From JACMRI01 sp043778625 (GTDB taxonomy: Bacteria; Bacteroidota; Bacteroidia; UBA4408): a stretch of 33,865 bases of DNA. Positions within the stretch are counted from its first letter, which is position 1, and every line of letters begins with the position of its first letter. The stretch is taken from contig JAYWFU010000015.1 of assembly GCA_043778625.1 (NCBI GenBank), positions 1 to 33,865 of the forward strand. The letters run 5' to 3'. The translations under genes and the position numbers were made by a program. Positions 15,795 to 24,508 of the stretch are shown here, piece by piece. Below the pieces are notes generated by a model. The model made no database searches. It worked only from the letters and a program-made list of their open reading frames with translations, and had not been told where the DNA came from.

Positions 15795-16019
15795 TTAGCT
15801 GTCTAACGTATCAAAGAAATCATTTATAGGATGAAGAGTGTCTGGGTTTTTATTAATGTTGTTTAAGCGAGTGTCCAACAATTGTTTTTGCCACTGCGGA
15901 ATATCGTTTTCTAAGTTATCCACATCGGGATAATTTTTTTTTATCAAGTCCCAATCTTCCATAGGAATGAAAACCCCTGTGTTATTACCTTTTCCGTCTT
16001 GTATTACTTGAAGTCGCAT
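15795..16019 (-). CDS. Antitoxin of the ParE-type module
   Basis: A 74-aa protein encoded directly before the toxin. It begins MRLQVIQDGKGNNTGVFIP, a short beta-rich start seen in Bacteroidota addiction-module antitoxins, followed by MEDWDLIKKNYPDVD and a helical tail with IPQWQKQLLDTRLNNI, the part expected to wrap round the toxin. No clear ribbon-helix-helix motif is visible, so self-repression of the operon cannot be claimed. The upstream gap (16020-16065) has TATATTTA on the minus strand as a possible weak -7 box. Confidence 0.75.
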   Translation of the reverse strand: MRLQVIQDGKGNNTGVFIPMEDWDLIKKNYPDVDNLENDIPQWQKQLLDTRLNNINKNPDTLHPINDFFDTLDS

Positions 16020-16065
16020 ATTAAAATACTTAAATTAATAATGTAAATATAACCAAAAAAAACAC

Positions 16066-16656
16066 TCACTTATTTAAACCTGTTGCTTTATCAAACGCAA
16101 ATTTTTGTGGAAACTTAGCCATAGCAGGGTTAATAACTGCAGATAGTGTTTTTAAATCAGCTTCGTAATTACTAGTACTAAACACGGGCGTATTTATGGT
16201 AACTTTCTTGTTTACATAATCGCACACGGCTACAGCCATGGGCACACCAGCTTTAGTAGCAATGTGATAAAAGCCTGTTTTCCAAGTTTCGTTGCGCCCA
16301 CGTGTGCCTTCGGGAGTAATGGTCATAACCAATTCGTTGGCATTGGTAAACAAACTAGCGCAGGCATCTACAAAGCTAAATTTATCAGTTGATTTTTTGT
16401 TGCGCACCACGCCAATAGCGCCTAATGGTGTAAGTAGTTGCTTGAACGGAAATACCAACCAATTACTTTTAATAGCAAATTTTACAGGTACTTTCATTTT
16501 ATGAAAACAAATTAATGCATAGTAAGTATCCCAGTTACTGGTGTGTGGCACGGCTAGTATAATGTATTTTTTAACGCCAACGGCTTGGTTGCTAAACTGC
16601 CAACCCCTAAGGTTAAAGGTAATGTAGCAACATAAATCAAGTATTAATTTTATCAT
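16066..16656 (-). CDS. PlsC-type 1-acyl-sn-glycerol-3-phosphate acyltransferase family protein
   Basis: A 196-aa acyltransferase. The catalytic HxxxxD motif is PHTSNWD (H38, D43) and the substrate-binding motif is TPEGTRG (about 114-120), both in family order. A hydrophobic N-terminal stretch suggests peripheral or single-helix membrane attachment. The short length and the NWD form place it with the small acyltransferases common in Bacteroidota rather than with the larger PlsC of E. coli. It may act in phospholipid synthesis or acylate another lipid; the acceptor is not evident. It follows the DnaQ-type exonuclease by 8 bases and is likely co-transcribed with it. Confidence 0.88.
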   Translation of the reverse strand: MIKLILDLCCYITFNLRGWQFSNQAVGVKKYIILAVPHTSNWDTYYALICFHKMKVPVKFAIKSNWLVFPFKQLLTPLGAIGVVRNKKSTDKFSFVDACASLFTNANELVMTITPEGTRGRNETWKTGFYHIATKAGVPMAVAVCDYVNKKVTINTPVFSTSNYEADLKTLSAVINPAMAKFPQKFAFDKATGLNK

Positions 16657-16664
16657 AATGGCGG

Positions 16665-17474
16665 TTATTTGCTAAATGCGTTTTTAAGTCTAATGTCTTG
16701 CAATACTTTTTTGGTATTTAGGCTAAAATCGCTGTTCATTATCCATGAATAATAGCCAGGGTCTTTTAAAAATACATCTGTTACTTTGTGTCCTTTGTAT
16801 TTGCCAAAATTAAATACCTCCTCGTTACTATTATTAAGTATTACACGGCCAGCATAATCTACGTTATTGTTCATGCGGCAAAATTCGGCTAAGGCTTTCA
16901 TATCATTAACAATAGGCACACTTACTTCGCCCGCTTTGTTGGTATGCTCTACACCCTCGTAGCGTTGTAATTGCGCTACAAACACCTCATAGGTGGCTTT
17001 AATGTCTGCTTCGGCACTGTGTGCGTTTTCGAGGTTGGCACCGCAATAAAATTTGTAGGCTGCTTTTAAGGTACGTGGTTCCATAATATGAAATATGTTT
17101 TGTACATCTACAATTCTGCGTCCTTTCATGTCAAAATCTATTTCGGCACGTAGGAACTCTTCTACCAATAATGGCACATCAAATTTAAGGCAGTTGTAGC
17201 CCGCCAAATCGCAATTGGTTAAAAAGTTAGCCAAGGTTTTTGCCATATCTTTAAACGTGGGTTCGTTGGCTATGTCCTTGTCAAATATACCGTGTATCAT
17301 TGATGTTACATAGGGTATAGGTATGGTGGGGTGCATGCGCACGGTGTGTATGTCTATGGTGTTATCAACGTTTACACGTAGTATTGATATTTCCACAATT
17401 CTATCGCGAGCGGCATCAACACCTGTGGATTCAATATCGAAAAATGCTAAAGGCTTGGTTAAATTTAATTTCAT
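16665..17474 (-). CDS. DnaQ-type 3'-5' exonuclease (DEDDh) with C-terminal extension
   Basis: A 269-aa protein. The exonuclease domain carries all five DEDDh residues: D13 and E15 in FFDIESTG, D99 in CLKFDVPLL, H152 and D157 in AHSAEADIKATY. The last 50-60 residues, around FNFGKYKGHKVTDVFLKDPGYYSW, form a separate small module found behind many DnaQ-like exonucleases in this phylum. It may supply proofreading to PolC/DnaE or act in repair or RNA trimming. The ATG at 17474 is preferred to TTG at 17501: the nine extra residues are atypical, and a -7 box (TACATTTG at 17506-17499) would start the transcript downstream of that TTG. Confidence 0.9.
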   Translation of the reverse strand: MKLNLTKPLAFFDIESTGVDAARDRIVEISILRVNVDNTIDIHTVRMHPTIPIPYVTSMIHGIFDKDIANEPTFKDMAKTLANFLTNCDLAGYNCLKFDVPLLVEEFLRAEIDFDMKGRRIVDVQNIFHIMEPRTLKAAYKFYCGANLENAHSAEADIKATYEVFVAQLQRYEGVEHTNKAGEVSVPIVNDMKALAEFCRMNNNVDYAGRVILNNSNEEVFNFGKYKGHKVTDVFLKDPGYYSWIMNSDFSLNTKKVLQDIRLKNAFSK

Positions 17475-17498
17475 GTGAGGTAGTAATTTGTAAGTAAA

Positions 17499-17506
17499 CA
17501 AATGTA
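17499..17506 (-). promoter_or_regulatory. Candidate -7 element for the exonuclease gene
   Basis: TACATTTG on the minus strand fits TAnnTTTG. No good TTTG is present about 19 bases upstream, so this is only a partial match. A start near 17492 would give a leader of about 18 bases to the ATG at 17474. Confidence 0.4.
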
Positions 17507-17569
17507 TTATTTTAACAGGTGGTTGCGGTATCTTTTGTTAATATTGTTTTGTAAAAAATAATAACATTC

Positions 17570-18823
17570 ATGTTCAATTTTAAACAATGGAAAAAATGGC
17601 TACAACAAACCCCGTGGAGCAAACGGTGGTTTATATGGTTATTGTTATTACGCCCAATATTAGATAATTTTTACTACCTCAAAAAAATATCGCCAGCTTT
17701 ATCGCCCTTATACATTGTGGGTATATTTTCGCCAATAGTAGTGCTGGCGGTTACTTCACGGTTACCTAAAAATCCAAAATCGAGTTTAGAAACTATGTTT
17801 AATATACTGTCGGTGATGGTATTAGCATCATGCTTTTTTATTTTTTTACAAGATCCTTCGTCCAAAGATACCGTATCCTTTGTACTCAAACTACCCGTAA
17901 TGGTGTATTTATTTTATTTTTTGCGCCGTGTAGTTAATTCTCGCAACGATATGGAAATGATTATGCAAACCTTTGTGTATTCCGCCATATTTGTGGCAGC
18001 ATTATTGGCGTACGAGGTATTAATTAACCCTGTGGAGGTAAAGTATAGCCGAGGCTTGGAGCGCATACAGGGCAATTTTGCCGACGTTACCAATTATGGA
18101 TTTTATGCTAATTTAAGTTTTTTGTGTATTACTTATTTTTTTGCTTCCAAGGCGGCTACCGTGCCACTACTCAAGCGTATGTTGTGGCTTGGTGCAAGTA
18201 TTGTGTTTACGGTTACTGTGCTACTCAAAATTAATCACACGGCTAGTTGGGGCGTATTTTTAACGCTTACAGGTTTGTTTGCGTATCAAAATATTAAGGT
18301 AAACAAAGCAGGCGGATTTATAGCCGTAGCGGTTATTGTAGTAATGGTGGGGGTATTATTTAGCGATACTTTAATTGAAACCATACGCCCGCTTATAGCT
18401 ACCGATTTAGCTGTGGCCGACGGCGACCAAGATTCCAGCCGCTTACTGCACGGGCGTGTGGGGCGTTGGGACAGACTACTCGACGATTTTTTTAACACCC
18501 CATTTTATGCACAGTTATTTGGTATGCCGCTATCGTTTGAAGATGTTCGTTTATACTGCGGTACAGGTTCTCATAACGATTTTTTACGCCATTTCTTTTT
18601 TACAGGTATCGTGGGTTTTATTGTATATACATTGTTTACCATACAAGTTGCATTAAGTGCTTTTGCCACAAAACAACCATTAAAACAATATCTTGTGTTG
18701 GGGGGCGTTATATTTACGGTACTGTATTCAGTATCCACCAATCCATCAATTTATCCACCAGTTATGTATTTGATTGTACCTATTTATTGTTACGCCTGCC
18801 TACCTGCCAGTCGTAGTAACTAA
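17570..18823 (+). CDS. O-antigen polymerase/ligase-like membrane protein
   Basis: A 417-aa protein with about 11-12 predicted membrane helices and one larger extracytoplasmic loop (about residues 270-335). The loop contains GRVGRWDRLLDDF and GTGSHNDFLRHF, the HNDFL block being typical of Wzy/WaaL-type O-antigen polymerases and ligases. These use undecaprenyl-linked glycans as donors. Conservation outside the loop is low, so polymerase and ligase cannot be told apart. The start is ATG at 17570, directly followed by a basic amphipathic stretch (FKQWKKWLQQ). A GT4 glycosyltransferase follows after 17 bases, which supports an envelope polysaccharide role. Confidence 0.82.
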   Translation: MFNFKQWKKWLQQTPWSKRWFIWLLLLRPILDNFYYLKKISPALSPLYIVGIFSPIVVLAVTSRLPKNPKSSLETMFNILSVMVLASCFFIFLQDPSSKDTVSFVLKLPVMVYLFYFLRRVVNSRNDMEMIMQTFVYSAIFVAALLAYEVLINPVEVKYSRGLERIQGNFADVTNYGFYANLSFLCITYFFASKAATVPLLKRMLWLGASIVFTVTVLLKINHTASWGVFLTLTGLFAYQNIKVNKAGGFIAVAVIVVMVGVLFSDTLIETIRPLIATDLAVADGDQDSSRLLHGRVGRWDRLLDDFFNTPFYAQLFGMPLSFEDVRLYCGTGSHNDFLRHFFFTGIVGFIVYTLFTIQVALSAFATKQPLKQYLVLGGVIFTVLYSVSTNPSIYPPVMYLIVPIYCYACLPASRSN

Positions 18824-18840
18824 TTTTTTAATTCTTGTAA

Positions 18841-19941
18841 ATGTCTAAACTCACTGTACTTATTCTCGGCAAAATTCCGCCCCCTTACTACGGTACGTCA
18901 GTAAGTATGCAAATTATTATGCAATCGGAACTAAACAATAGTTATACCTTAGTACCTATAAATACCAATGTACACACCAGCCTTGACACACTAGGTAAAC
19001 TAAGTTTTAGTAAGCTCAAAAAAAACTTAGTTATGTATTTTAACTTGTACCACACCATTAAAGCCACACGTCCCCAATGTGCCGTTATTCCTGTAAGTCA
19101 AACTACTATTGGTTTTATTAAGGATGCCGTATTTATTTGGATATGCCAATTAATGCGTGTTAAGGTACTAGTGCATTTGCACGGTAGTGTGTTGTTAGAT
19201 TGGTACAACAAAAGCAATTTTATTGCAAAAAAAATAACCGCTACAACCCTTGCCAACACTAATGGTGCAATAGTATTGGGTAATAACTTAAAATATATTT
19301 TTGCTCCGTTTTTACCATTATACAAAATATATGCAGTGCCTAACGGTGCTAATTATACGTTTGAATCAACAACAACAACCACTACTAAATTACAGATATT
19401 GTATTTGGGTAATTTGCAAGCCACCAAAGGAATTACTGACCTTATGCAAGCACTTGTAGTGTTAAAACAACAATACTCTATTCCGTTTGAATGCACTGTT
19501 ATTGGTGCGTGGCGCGATGACGCTACCAAAAACCATTGTACACAATTAGTAACTAATAATGCACTACCCGTTACGTTTAAGGGCGTGGTTACAGGCGTTG
19601 ATAAAAACAAGTATTACCAACAGGCTAACGTATTTGTGTTTGCGCCACGTGCGCCCGAAGGCCATCCGTGGGTAATAGTAGAAGCAATGGCTGCAGGCCT
19701 GCCTATTATTAGTACTAACAAAGGTGCTATAACCGAATCAGTAATTGAGGGCTACAACGGCTTTATTGTACCTGACAGTGCACCTACACATATAGCGCAA
19801 CAACTCAACGAGCTCTACACTAATCAACAATTATTAACCACCATGAGTACCAATAGCCTAGCGCATTACAAAGCAAACTTTACTGAGCAAAAAATGGTAA
19901 GCCAATTACACGCTGCAATTAACGGGGTATTAAGCAATTAA
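18841..19941 (+). CDS. Glycosyltransferase family 4 (GT-B fold)
   Basis: A 366-aa cytosolic or peripheral-membrane glycosyltransferase. The N-terminal half starts LTVLILGKIPPPYYGTSVSM, the usual donor/acceptor glycine-rich start. The C-terminal half has LYLGNLQATKGITDLMQAL and the EX7E motif EGHPWVIVE (E273 and E281), followed by AMAAGLPIISTNKGA, which bind the nucleotide sugar. Retaining chemistry is expected for GT4. It lies 17 bases after the O-antigen polymerase-like gene and is probably in the same transcript, adding a sugar to the same polymer. The sugar is unknown. Confidence 0.88.
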   Translation: MSKLTVLILGKIPPPYYGTSVSMQIIMQSELNNSYTLVPINTNVHTSLDTLGKLSFSKLKKNLVMYFNLYHTIKATRPQCAVIPVSQTTIGFIKDAVFIWICQLMRVKVLVHLHGSVLLDWYNKSNFIAKKITATTLANTNGAIVLGNNLKYIFAPFLPLYKIYAVPNGANYTFESTTTTTTKLQILYLGNLQATKGITDLMQALVVLKQQYSIPFECTVIGAWRDDATKNHCTQLVTNNALPVTFKGVVTGVDKNKYYQQANVFVFAPRAPEGHPWVIVEAMAAGLPIISTNKGAITESVIEGYNGFIVPDSAPTHIAQQLNELYTNQQLLTTMSTNSLAHYKANFTEQKMVSQLHAAINGVLSN

Positions 19942-20063
19942 TAACGTTGTAAAGTTTAATAGGTATTTACCCAATCAAAAAAAGATGATTATTAAACACC
20001 TGAAAACAGTAAACTTGTAGTAGTATATTTATTATTTTAATTCACAAATAGCTTAGTACATCA

Positions 20064-20708
20064 ATGAAAGAAATTTTCACAGCCCACAAACATCTCTTTA
20101 TAAGCTTTGTAACACTGTGGCTAACAGGCTTTGTTTACTGGTGTATTAATGGTAAAGAGGCTGCTTTTTTAATTATAAATGGTGCGCACACTCCGTTTTT
20201 TGATTTTGCAATGCCAATATTTACGCTCCTTGGCGAGTTTTATTTGTTAATACCTATGTTATTATTTGTAACCTTACGTAATGTAAAAGTTGGTGTGGGT
20301 ATGGCCATAAGCTATGCTTGTGCCAGTAGCATTACTCAAGTACTCAAGTTTTGTGCGCCATGGCACAACGATAGACCCGTTCTTTATTTTTACCAAGACA
20401 CTCGTGTACATTACATTGCTAATTATTTTAATAGTGTGTCGCATAGCTTCCCTAGCGGGCACACCACCCTTGTGTTTAGCGTAATGATGTACTTAGCGCT
20501 TACTGTTAAGCAATTTAGCCTACAATTCTATTGCCTATCAATAGCTACTATCGTAGCATATTCGCGGGTGTATTTAGCACAGCATTTTGTAGAAGATGTG
20601 TTGGCAGGCAGCCTCATAGGCACTACGTTTGCGGTATTAACAATGGTATTGTTTACTAATAACCCACGTATCAATCACTCGTATTTAAACAAAAGCTATA
20701 TTGCGTAA
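20064..20708 (+). CDS. PAP2-family membrane phosphatase
   Basis: A 214-aa protein with about six membrane helices and the three PAP2 phosphatase motifs: K-x8-RP (KFCAPWHNDRP), SFPSGHT and SRVYLAQHFVEDV. The histidines of the last two are the catalytic pair. The K-to-RP spacing is 8 rather than 6, as in other PAP2 members of this phylum. Candidate substrates are undecaprenyl diphosphate, phosphatidic acid, or lipid A phosphate. The neighbouring polysaccharide genes make lipid-carrier recycling attractive, but this is inference. It is separated from the GT4 gene by 122 bases, so it may have its own promoter (TATATTTA near 20023 is only a weak candidate). Confidence 0.9.
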   Translation: MKEIFTAHKHLFISFVTLWLTGFVYWCINGKEAAFLIINGAHTPFFDFAMPIFTLLGEFYLLIPMLLFVTLRNVKVGVGMAISYACASSITQVLKFCAPWHNDRPVLYFYQDTRVHYIANYFNSVSHSFPSGHTTLVFSVMMYLALTVKQFSLQFYCLSIATIVAYSRVYLAQHFVEDVLAGSLIGTTFAVLTMVLFTNNPRINHSYLNKSYIA

Positions 20709-20741
20709 TTAAATACTAAGTTTTAATTATTATAACAATTT

Positions 20742-22220
20742 ATGAGTCCATCTATCATACTTATTTGTGTAGCCGTTTATTTTGTGGGGCTATTATTTAT
20801 CTCTTATATTACCTCTCGCACTACCAGTGCCGAGGGGTACTTTTTGGGTAACAAACAATCGCCGTGGTATGCTGTAGCCTTTGGTATGGTGGGCGATTCG
20901 CTAAGTGGTGTTACCTTTATATCAGTACCAGGTGCTATTTACTATGGCAAATTTGGTTACTTACAATTAGTGGTGGGCTATTTTGTAGGTTATTTTGTAA
21001 TATCAAGAGTATTGCTACCTATTTATTATTCGCGTAACCTAACCTCTATTTACGAATATTTGCGCGAGCGTTTTGGCACCATAACACAGCGTACGGGTGC
21101 GTTTTTCTTTTTACTGTCGCGTTTGTTAGGTGCTGGGGGCAGGTTGTTTTTGGCGGCTAATGTGTTGCAGTTATTTGTGTTTGATGCTTTTCATGTTCCG
21201 TTTGCGTTATCAGTTGCTATAATTATTGTGCTTATTTTAATATATACGTATCGTGGCGGCATACAAACTTTGGTGTGGACGGACGTGTTTCAATCGTCGT
21301 TTTTATTATTAGCCGTATTGTTTTCGATACTTGCTATTGCTAATGCAATGAACCTTGATGTGCTTGATGTAGCAAGGGTTATAAAACATAGCGATTACAA
21401 TCAAATTTTGTTTTTAGATATTAATGCCAAAAATTTTGCACTCAAAAACTTTATTGGAGGTTTATTTATAGCGGTAGCTATGACTGGGCTTGACCAAAAC
21501 ATGATGCAAAAAAACCTGAGTTGTAAATCGTTAGCCGATGCACAAAAAAACATTGAATGGTTTAGTGTAATAATGGTGCTAGTCAACGTGTTTTTTGTAT
21601 GTTTAGGTGCATTACTATTTGCCTACATGCAAGCCAATAATATACCGCTACCCATGAATGGCGATAAGGTAATAACCGACAGTATATTCCCAACGTTAGC
21701 ACTTAACCATTTAGGTATATTTGCAGGTGTAGTATTTATTATAGGACTAACGGCCGCAACCTTTAGTAGTGCCGATTCAGTGTTAACATCGCTTACTACC
21801 ACGGTGTACATCGATTTTATGAATTTAGATAAAAACACCAACCTTAACGAACAACAAAAAGCACGTAAACGTACATTAATACACACTGCCTTTGCTGTGG
21901 TGTTATTGGGTACTATTTTAGGTTTTTCGTGGCTAAACGATACTGCAATTGTAAACACCGTGCTTACGCTTGCGGGCTATACTTACGGGCCATTGCTAGG
22001 TTTGTTTACTTTGGGCTTGTTTAGCAAAATAATAATTAACGATAGTATAGTGCCTTATGCCTGTGTAATAGCGCCAGTACTTTGTTATGGGCTTAATAGT
22101 ATATTACCTACTATAACTAATTATCAAATAGGCATGGAACTCATTGTAATAAATGCTATAATTAGCATGGTGTTATTAGTAATGTTTACCAACATTAAGC
22201 GCATACTTATTAGTAAGTAA
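20742..22220 (+). CDS. Sodium:solute symporter (SSS family)
   Basis: A 492-aa protein with about 13 membrane helices in the LeuT-like arrangement of SSS transporters. It opens with a short extracytoplasmic N-terminus, then TSAEGYFLGNKQSPWYAVAF, the typical start of this family, followed by DSLSGVTFISVPG in the first broken helix. The Na2-site region SSADSVLTSLTT occurs in the middle helices, which supports sodium coupling. The substrate cannot be assigned from sequence; sugars, amino acids or organic acids are all used by the family. It begins 33 bases after the PAP2 gene and converges on hemH. Confidence 0.9.
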   Translation: MSPSIILICVAVYFVGLLFISYITSRTTSAEGYFLGNKQSPWYAVAFGMVGDSLSGVTFISVPGAIYYGKFGYLQLVVGYFVGYFVISRVLLPIYYSRNLTSIYEYLRERFGTITQRTGAFFFLLSRLLGAGGRLFLAANVLQLFVFDAFHVPFALSVAIIIVLILIYTYRGGIQTLVWTDVFQSSFLLLAVLFSILAIANAMNLDVLDVARVIKHSDYNQILFLDINAKNFALKNFIGGLFIAVAMTGLDQNMMQKNLSCKSLADAQKNIEWFSVIMVLVNVFFVCLGALLFAYMQANNIPLPMNGDKVITDSIFPTLALNHLGIFAGVVFIIGLTAATFSSADSVLTSLTTTVYIDFMNLDKNTNLNEQQKARKRTLIHTAFAVVLLGTILGFSWLNDTAIVNTVLTLAGYTYGPLLGLFTLGLFSKIIINDSIVPYACVIAPVLCYGLNSILPTITNYQIGMELIVINAIISMVLLVMFTNIKRILISK

Positions 22221-22234
22221 CGGGTGTAATTACT

Positions 22235-22266
22235 ATTGCTAATTTATGTTATACACAGCAATTTTT
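22235..22266 (+). terminator. Weak intrinsic terminator after the symporter gene
   Basis: ATTGCT at 22235-22240 pairs with AGCAAT at 22257-22262, with a 16-base loop and a T-run to 22266. The stem is short and AT-rich, so this is a tentative call. It sits 15 bases after the symporter stop codon in the convergent gap before hemH. Confidence 0.35.
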
Positions 22267-22281
22267 ATCAGTTAGTTTTTA

Positions 22282-23295
22282 CTACACATTATTTTTAATT
22301 ACCATATCTCGTAAGCAATTTACCCACGTAGCATTGCTGTTAAGGCTGGGTACTAACTGTATTTTTTCGCCTCCGTTATGGATAAATATTTCTTGGTATT
22401 CTACTCCTATTTCAATTAATGTTTCAAGGCAATCGGCAGTAAAGGCAGGGCTAAATGCTAGTATGCGTTTCATGCCTTTTTTAGCAAACTCTTCTAATAC
22501 GTTGTCGCTAAATGGGGTTATCCATTTTTCGTCTAATCGCGATTGAAAACTTACAGTGTACTTATCTTTAGGTATATTCATCTTGGCTACAATTGCTCGT
22601 GTGGTGGCGTAGCAGGCGGCTTTGTAGCAGTATTCGTTTTCGTGGTTTATTTCGTCTTCGCAATTATGGTTGTCGCACTCACGGTCTTCGTACACCTTGT
22701 TAACATGGCGCTTAGGCAGACCGTGGTAGCTAAACATTACGTGGTCGTAATCAGCAATGTTAAACTTGCTACCGTTTTCAACAATGGCATCAATGTATTG
22801 TGGGTTATCAAAATACTGCCCAATAAATTTAACATCGGGTATTACCCACCACTTGCTCATGTGTTTCATTACCTCTTCAAATGCCGTACCTGTAGAGCTT
22901 GAGGCGTAGTGCGGGTACAAAGGAACTATGATTATTTTGTTGTAATGTTTCTTTTGCATACGAGCCAACACATTTTTTATACTGGGCTGTTCGTAGCGCA
23001 TGGCAAGTTCTACTTCGTAATCAGCACCTAAGGCTTCCTGTACTTTTACCTGTAAATCCAACGAATGCAACATAATTGGCGAACCTTTATCTGTCCATAC
23101 TTCTTTGTATAGTTTTGCGCTTTTAGGCGCACGAAACGGAGCAATAATACCGTGCACCAATATTTTACGTAGCAAATACGGTATATCTATTACACGATCA
23201 TCGTCCAAAAACTCACGCAAATAACGGCGCACATCGCCAGTGCTAGGGCTTGCGGGTGTACCCAAATTTATTAATAATACTCCTACTTGTGCCAT
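22282..23295 (-). CDS. hemH: Ferrochelatase
   Basis: A 337-aa enzyme that inserts iron(II) into protoporphyrin IX (or the coproporphyrin equivalent) as a late step of haem synthesis. It opens AQVGVLLINLGTPASPSTGD. The metal-site histidine is H191 in FSYHGLPKRH and the glutamate E291 in FTADCLETLIEIG, and both are present. Between them lies a cysteine-rich insert at C207, C212, C223 and C228, discussed in the findings. The start is set at ATG 23295; the frame is open to 23385, but those 30 residues are hydrophobic and unlike the family, and a -7 box (TAATTTTG at 23350-23343) would start transcription inside that stretch. Confidence 0.94.
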   Translation of the reverse strand: MAQVGVLLINLGTPASPSTGDVRRYLREFLDDDRVIDIPYLLRKILVHGIIAPFRAPKSAKLYKEVWTDKGSPIMLHSLDLQVKVQEALGADYEVELAMRYEQPSIKNVLARMQKKHYNKIIIVPLYPHYASSSTGTAFEEVMKHMSKWWVIPDVKFIGQYFDNPQYIDAIVENGSKFNIADYDHVMFSYHGLPKRHVNKVYEDRECDNHNCEDEINHENEYCYKAACYATTRAIVAKMNIPKDKYTVSFQSRLDEKWITPFSDNVLEEFAKKGMKRILAFSPAFTADCLETLIEIGVEYQEIFIHNGGEKIQLVPSLNSNATWVNCLRDMVIKNNV

Positions 23296-23342
23296 GCTAT
23301 TAATTAGTAAATTTAAAAAATGTTTAATTTGAATTTCAAGTA

Positions 23343-23350
23343 CAAAATTA
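23343..23350 (-). promoter_or_regulatory. Candidate -7 element for hemH
   Basis: TAATTTTG on the minus strand fits TAnnTTTG. No TTG occurs about 19 bases upstream, so the match is partial. It implies a start near 23336 and a leader of about 40 bases to the ATG at 23295. Confidence 0.35.
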
Positions 23351-23421
23351 ACTAAGATATGTGTTAATTTGTAATAAATAATCAATGAAATTTATCACTT
23401 ACTATAAAAACCACAACAGTC

Positions 23422-24489
23422 ATGAAACTAGTACATAACTTTAGCGCAGGACCAGGCATATTGCCCGAATTAGTAATAAAACAAGCTGCGGCAGCCGTGC
23501 TTAATTTTGATAATTTGAATTTATCTATTTTAGAAATTTCGCACCGTAGCAAAAACTACGTAGCCGTTATGGATACTGCACGCCAGTTGGTTAAAGATTT
23601 ATTACTATTAGATGATAACTACGAAGTGTTTTTTTTGGGTGGAGGGGCAAGCCTACAATTTGCTATGGTACCCTACAATTTGTTAGGTACTAAGGCCGCT
23701 TACATTAACACGGGTGTGTGGAGTACTAAAGCCATTAAAGAAGCTAAAATTATTGGAGAGGTTGATGTAATAGCTTCTAGCGAAGACAAAAATTTTAATT
23801 ATATTCCCAAAAATTACACTATACCTACCGATGCTGATTACTTGCATATAACAAGCAACAACACCATATTTGGTACACAGTTCAAGCAATTTCCATCAAG
23901 TCCAATACCAATGGTGTGCGACATGAGTAGCGATATTTTTAGCCGCCCTATTGATGGCAAACAATTTGCCTTGATATATGCAGGCGCACAAAAAAACATG
24001 GGACCCGCAGGCTGTACAATGGTAGCCGTACGTAAAGATGTGCTGGGCAAAGTAAATAGAAAAATGCTAAGTATGTTGGATTATTCTGTACACATTAAAG
24101 GCGAAAGTATGTATAACACTCCGCCTGTATACCCCGTGTACGTAAGTATGCTAACCATGCAGTATGTTAAAGACAATGGCGGTGTAGCAGCTATGGAAAA
24201 ATTAAACAATGCCAAGGCAGAGTTATTGTATAACGAAATTGACCGCAACCCATTATTTACAGGCACTGTAGCCAAGGAAGACCGCAGTGTAATGAACATA
24301 AATTTTGTAATGAACGATACTACTAAAGAAGAGGCGTTTAACAAAATATGGAAAGAAGCAGGCATTAGTGGTTTACCTGGCCACCGAGATGTAGGCGGTT
24401 ACAGAGCAAGTATGTACAACGCCATGCACATTGATAGCGTGCGTGCTTTGGTGCAAGTAATGCAACAGGCCGAACAACAGTTAGCTTAA
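23422..24489 (+). CDS. serC: Phosphoserine aminotransferase
   Basis: This 355-aa PLP enzyme of fold type I converts 3-phosphohydroxypyruvate to O-phosphoserine in serine synthesis and also serves the PLP pathway in some bacteria. It starts KLVHNFSAGPGILPE, has the phosphate-binding GGGASLQFAMVPYNLL, a PLP-aspartate region CDMSSDIFSRP, and the Schiff-base lysine K191 in AGAQKNMGPAG. The late block GLPGHRDVGGYRASMYNA is the substrate-binding end. The length is normal. In many Bacteroidota serA follows directly; here gldA follows after 19 bases, so phosphoglycerate dehydrogenase must be encoded elsewhere. Confidence 0.95.
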   Translation: MKLVHNFSAGPGILPELVIKQAAAAVLNFDNLNLSILEISHRSKNYVAVMDTARQLVKDLLLLDDNYEVFFLGGGASLQFAMVPYNLLGTKAAYINTGVWSTKAIKEAKIIGEVDVIASSEDKNFNYIPKNYTIPTDADYLHITSNNTIFGTQFKQFPSSPIPMVCDMSSDIFSRPIDGKQFALIYAGAQKNMGPAGCTMVAVRKDVLGKVNRKMLSMLDYSVHIKGESMYNTPPVYPVYVSMLTMQYVKDNGGVAAMEKLNNAKAELLYNEIDRNPLFTGTVAKEDRSVMNINFVMNDTTKEEAFNKIWKEAGISGLPGHRDVGGYRASMYNAMHIDSVRALVQVMQQAEQQLA

Positions 24490-24508
24490 CTATTATACTT
24501 TAAAAACG

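Noticed and set aside
23296..23385. A 30-residue N-terminal extension of ferrochelatase
   Set aside because: The residues are hydrophobic and unlike the family, and a candidate -7 box lies inside the stretch; the ATG at 23295 gives the usual AQVGVLLINLGTP start.
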